Origin: an uncultured Ruminococcus sp.
GTDB lineage: Bacteria; Bacillota; Clostridia; Oscillospirales; Acutalibacteraceae
Length of the DNA stretch: 8,641 bases
Assembly (NCBI GenBank): GCA_900554995.1
Contig: USJJ01000038.1
Location: 1-8,641 of the forward strand
Direction: 5' to 3'
Below are positions 5,940-8,641 of the stretch, piece by piece; the stretch's first letter is position 1, and every line of letters begins with the position of its first letter. The notes beneath the pieces were generated by a model. It was not told the DNA's origin, made no database searches, and worked only from the letters and a program-made list of their open reading frames with translations. The position numbers and the translations under genes were made by a program.

Positions 5940-8641
5940 TTATATAAGTCTGAAGGTCTTAACCTCGTGCGGTTTCATGGTGAATTCGAATTCGCCGTTG
6001 ATACACGTTATTTCGTGCTCATCACATTCCATAAGGTTACATTCAACGACACTTGAATAGTCAAGGTCAAACCACGCTTTCGCCTTGCAGTGGCGTGTCT
6101 CGGATTCATACATTCTTATGATTATGCCGTTGCCGTCCTGAGCGGGCTTGACTGCATCGAGAATAACGCTGTCACCGTCGATTTTTGCAAACGTATGACC
6201 GATATCACTGCCGCCGTTTGCCTTGATAAACTCGCCGTCAAGTCTGATATTTTCCTCAAAGCCGAGCCTTACAGTATCGGCGTCACGCCACGTTCCGGCG
6301 TGCGGATAGAACGAATATCTGAACGAGTGCATTCCGATATCTCCGACAGGATCGGGGAGAATCGGTCCTCTGAGAAGCGTTATTTTCATCACGTTGTCAT
6401 GCACGTTGTAGCCGTACTTGCAGTCATTGATGATGCTTGCGCCGTAGCCGCCCTCGGAAAGATCTGCCCACTTGTGAGCACAGAACTCAAACTTTGCCTG
6501 ATCATAGCTTGTGTTGTAATGGGTCGGATATTCCGCCGCACCGTGAGCAATCTCACAGCTTGCGCTGCGGCTTCTGATGTCAACGGGGAACTCTGCCTTT
6601 AGCACCTTTTCACGCTCGTGCCAATCAACTGTCGTGTCAAAATCAACCGTCGGTTTATCCTTTTCAAGAATGATTGTTGACTCATGGAACTTTCTGACAA
6701 CACGGATAACACCCCTGAGCGGTGATGTCTCAACAACCTCAATACTCTCGGCTTTGTCAAGCGGCCAGAACTTCATCTGATAGTCAAACTCCATGTTCCA
6801 TGCGCTCTCGTGGACAGGCTTGTCGTGAGAAATTGTGAGCAGGTTGCCCTTGCCTGTGAGAATCTGTCTGCCTGTCTGCTTGTCGATTATCTCGTCGAGC
6901 AGTCCGTTATCGTCAAGAGTAATCTTGAGATATTTATTTTCAAGTGAATTTTTCGTTGCCTTGACTGTATCAAACTCCGCCGTTTCGTCGCAGAGAGTGA
7001 AAACTCCGTAGCCGAATGCAGGAACGGGATCGGCGTAAAACTCGATATAATGCTTGCCGTCCTTGTCGTAAACCCTGCTCGCAAGAACCTTGCCGTCGGA
7101 ATTTTTGATGCCCTTTGCCGCATACGGAATCTCTGCCTTGACAATTCCCTTTGTCTGCCAGGTGAGCATATTCCAAACAAGGACCGAATCGTCCTTTACG
7201 CTCACATTGTTGAGAATCTTATTCTTGCCGTCACGAATAAGTTTGCCTCCAAGCTCACGAAGCTCGGCATATTCTTCTCTCGTGTTCTCCATTGCCTCAT
7301 GAATCGAGGTGCCGGGGAGAATATCGTGGAACTGATTGATGAGCAGAATTTTCCATGCTTTTTCCATATCCTCGGCAGGATAATCTCCGCCGAAAACGTT
7401 GAAAATTTCTGCATTTCTCATCATAAATTCGCCACGGCGGTTGTTTTTCTTTATAAAAGCCTGACTGGTGAATGTACCTCGGTGATTTTCGTAGTAAAGC
7501 TCGCCGTCGTAAACAGGGAGCTTGTCAAAATCGCCGTCTATAGCGTGGAAGAACTCCGAAACCTTACCGTTTCTTGTCTTAGGCATACCGGGGAGCTTTT
7601 CAAGTCGCTTGCCTCGCTCAACCTGATTGAAGGTGCATCCGCCGCCGCCGTCGCCGTAGCCGAACATACCGCAGGATACGTCAACAATGCTGTTCTGACG
7701 GTTGTTTTTGCGAAGTGTGGTTATGTATTCTGCATCGTATTCGCTCTGGTACGGCTTTTTGCAAAGATAAGCGAGGATTTCGTCTCCACTGTGCGCTCTC
7801 CAGCGGAAAACGCTGTAAGGAAACTCGTTTGTGTCATTATAGAAAAGCTTTGAGGTCATGAAATACTTCATTCCCGAACGCTTGATTATCTGCGGCAGTG
7901 CCCATGTGAAGCCGAAGCAGTCGGGCAGCCAGTAAATATCGGACGAGACACCGAATTCTTTCATAAAAAATTCTCTGCCGTAAAGGAGCTGACGAATGAG
8001 AGCCTCGCCGCTTGCGATATTTGTATCAGCCTCAACCCAAGCGTTGCCGACGATTTCCCACTGACCGTTCTTGACCTTTTCTTTGATGCGCTCGAAAATG
8101 TCCGGATAGTGCTTCTTCATGAAGTCATAGAGAACCGCCTGACTCTGAGTGAACTTGAAGTCGGGATAGTTGTCCATAAGTGCAAGATTGTTAGAGAAGG
8201 TTCTTGCCGTTTTTCTCGTAATCTCTTTGACTGTCCAAAGCCATGCAACGTCAAGGTGGCTGTGACCTGCCATGATAATTTCACCGGGTGAGGAGTAATT
8301 GATTTTTTCAATCTCGCCCCAAAGAATATTTACGGCTTTCGGTACGGAAGCGATAAACGCCTCGCCGCCGAGGTCAAAGTCAAGCTGATGAACCGAATCG
8401 TCCATAGCGTTGAAAAGGCGGGATTTAACGTATTCGTCCTCGCAGTGCTCGTATGCGTCCCAGGCGGTCGAGATATCAAACCAATAGCTCTCCGTCAGCC
8501 TGTCAACAGCGATAAGCTCCGCTTTGTTGAGCGTGTATTCCATATATTTTGCGCCTGCGATCGCACGGTCGCAGAAGCCTGCACAGTTGACCGCACCCTC
8601 AACCTGAATGTTGAGCTTTTCGCCGGCTTTAACGCCGTCTT
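5940..8641 (-). CDS. GH38 alpha-mannosidase (N-terminus outside window)
   Basis: Partial gene, 899 codons visible, ending at TAA 5942-5940. The frame has no stop between the Met at 8543 and the window edge. Those 32 extra codons (DGVKAGEKLNIQVEGAV and on) read as the end of the beta-sandwich N-domain typical of bacterial GH38, so 8543 is an internal Met. Counting from that Met: GHSHLDVAWLW (93-103) carries zinc ligands His96 and Asp98; QWEIVGNAWVEADTN (161-175); WLPDCFGF (205-212) carries the expected nucleophile and zinc ligand Asp208; GYGDGGGG (295-302); QFHDILPGTS (404-413) carries the third conserved zinc ligand, His406. The helical middle domain and C-terminal beta domains follow to about 867. 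The family is a retaining, zinc-dependent exo-alpha-mannosidase releasing mannose from mannosides or N-glycan-type oligosaccharides. No signal peptide can be judged because the start is missing; related bacterial enzymes are usually cytoplasmic. It is followed at once by a strong terminator, so it is the last gene of its transcript. Confidence 0.96.
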   Translation of the reverse strand, partial: DGVKAGEKLNIQVEGAVNCAGFCDRAIAGAKYMEYTLNKAELIAVDRLTESYWFDISTAWDAYEHCEDEYVKSRLFNAMDDSVHQLDFDLGGEAFIASVPKAVNILWGEIEKINYSSPGEIIMAGHSHLDVAWLWTVKEITRKTARTFSNNLALMDNYPDFKFTQSQAVLYDFMKKHYPDIFERIKEKVKNGQWEIVGNAWVEADTNIASGEALIRQLLYGREFFMKEFGVSSDIYWLPDCFGFTWALPQIIKRSGMKYFMTSKLFYNDTNEFPYSVFRWRAHSGDEILAYLCKKPYQSEYDAEYITTLRKNNRQNSIVDVSCGMFGYGDGGGGCTFNQVERGKRLEKLPGMPKTRNGKVSEFFHAIDGDFDKLPVYDGELYYENHRGTFTSQAFIKKNNRRGEFMMRNAEIFNVFGGDYPAEDMEKAWKILLINQFHDILPGTSIHEAMENTREEYAELRELGGKLIRDGKNKILNNVSVKDDSVLVWNMLTWQTKGIVKAEIPYAAKGIKNSDGKVLASRVYDKDGKHYIEFYADPVPAFGYGVFTLCDETAEFDTVKATKNSLENKYLKITLDDNGLLDEIIDKQTGRQILTGKGNLLTISHDKPVHESAWNMEFDYQMKFWPLDKAESIEVVETSPLRGVIRVVRKFHESTIILEKDKPTVDFDTTVDWHEREKVLKAEFPVDIRSRSASCEIAHGAAEYPTHYNTSYDQAKFEFCAHKWADLSEGGYGASIINDCKYGYNVHDNVMKITLLRGPILPDPVGDIGMHSFRYSFYPHAGTWRDADTVRLGFEENIRLDGEFIKANGGSDIGHTFAKIDGDSVILDAVKPAQDGNGIIIRMYESETRHCKAKAWFDLDYSSVVECNLMECDEHEITCINGEFEFTMKPHEVKTFRLI

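Noticed and set aside
7050..7853. 267-codon plus-strand open frame opposite the alpha-mannosidase
   Set aside because: It is antisense to highly conserved GH38 catalytic sequence. Its composition is a mirror of the codon bias on the other strand.
1..8641. CRISPR arrays, tRNA/rRNA genes, insertion sequences, phage or toxin-antitoxin genes
   Set aside because: I looked for regularly spaced repeats, transposase or integrase motifs and cloverleaf-like sequence and saw none beyond the two-copy repeat reported.

Overview
The window reads as a chromosomal segment of a low-to-mid-GC Bacillota, most likely a gut-type Clostridia of the Ruminococcaceae/Oscillospiraceae kind. The evidence is a classical T-box leader, AGGA/GGAG ribosome binding sites, sigma-A-type TTGACA/TAAAAT promoters, and a carbohydrate-degrading gene set. 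The lineage is inferred from style and content, not from a marker gene. Every supported gene is on the minus strand, so biological order runs from high to low coordinates.

Layout in transcription order. (1) 8641-5940: a GH38 alpha-mannosidase. Its reading frame stays open to the window edge, so the true start lies outside. It ends at a 13-bp perfect inverted-repeat terminator (5900-5930). (2) 5840-1537: a probable three-gene operon with a good promoter at 5812-5840. It holds an ABC-F ATPase (5785-3875), then after a 32-nt gap a cytoplasmic (alpha/alpha)6-barrel glycoside hydrolase of the MGH1/GH63/trehalase-like type (3842-2319), then a sugar-phosphate isomerase/epimerase-like TIM-barrel protein whose start overlaps or abuts the hydrolase stop. 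(3) 1509-1: a perfectly spaced promoter drives a T-box riboswitch (about 1475-1186). This is followed by about 300 nt with no convincing gene but with a 25-bp near-identical direct repeat, then by an unusual protein (start 890, running off the left edge). That protein fuses an XRE helix-turn-helix, a cupin and the beginning of an acyl-CoA synthetase (AMP-binding) domain.

How it fits together. The mannosidase, the MGH1-like hydrolase and the TIM-barrel epimerase look like intracellular processing of small oligosaccharides or glycosides, possibly mannose-containing, although no transporter or sugar kinase is visible. The ABC-F protein is a ribosome-associated translation factor by family and is an odd operon partner. 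The most interesting part is the left end. A T-box, which normally senses an uncharged tRNA and controls amino-acid genes, points at a one-polypeptide regulator-sensor-enzyme fusion, with no aminoacyl-tRNA synthetase or amino-acid gene in between.
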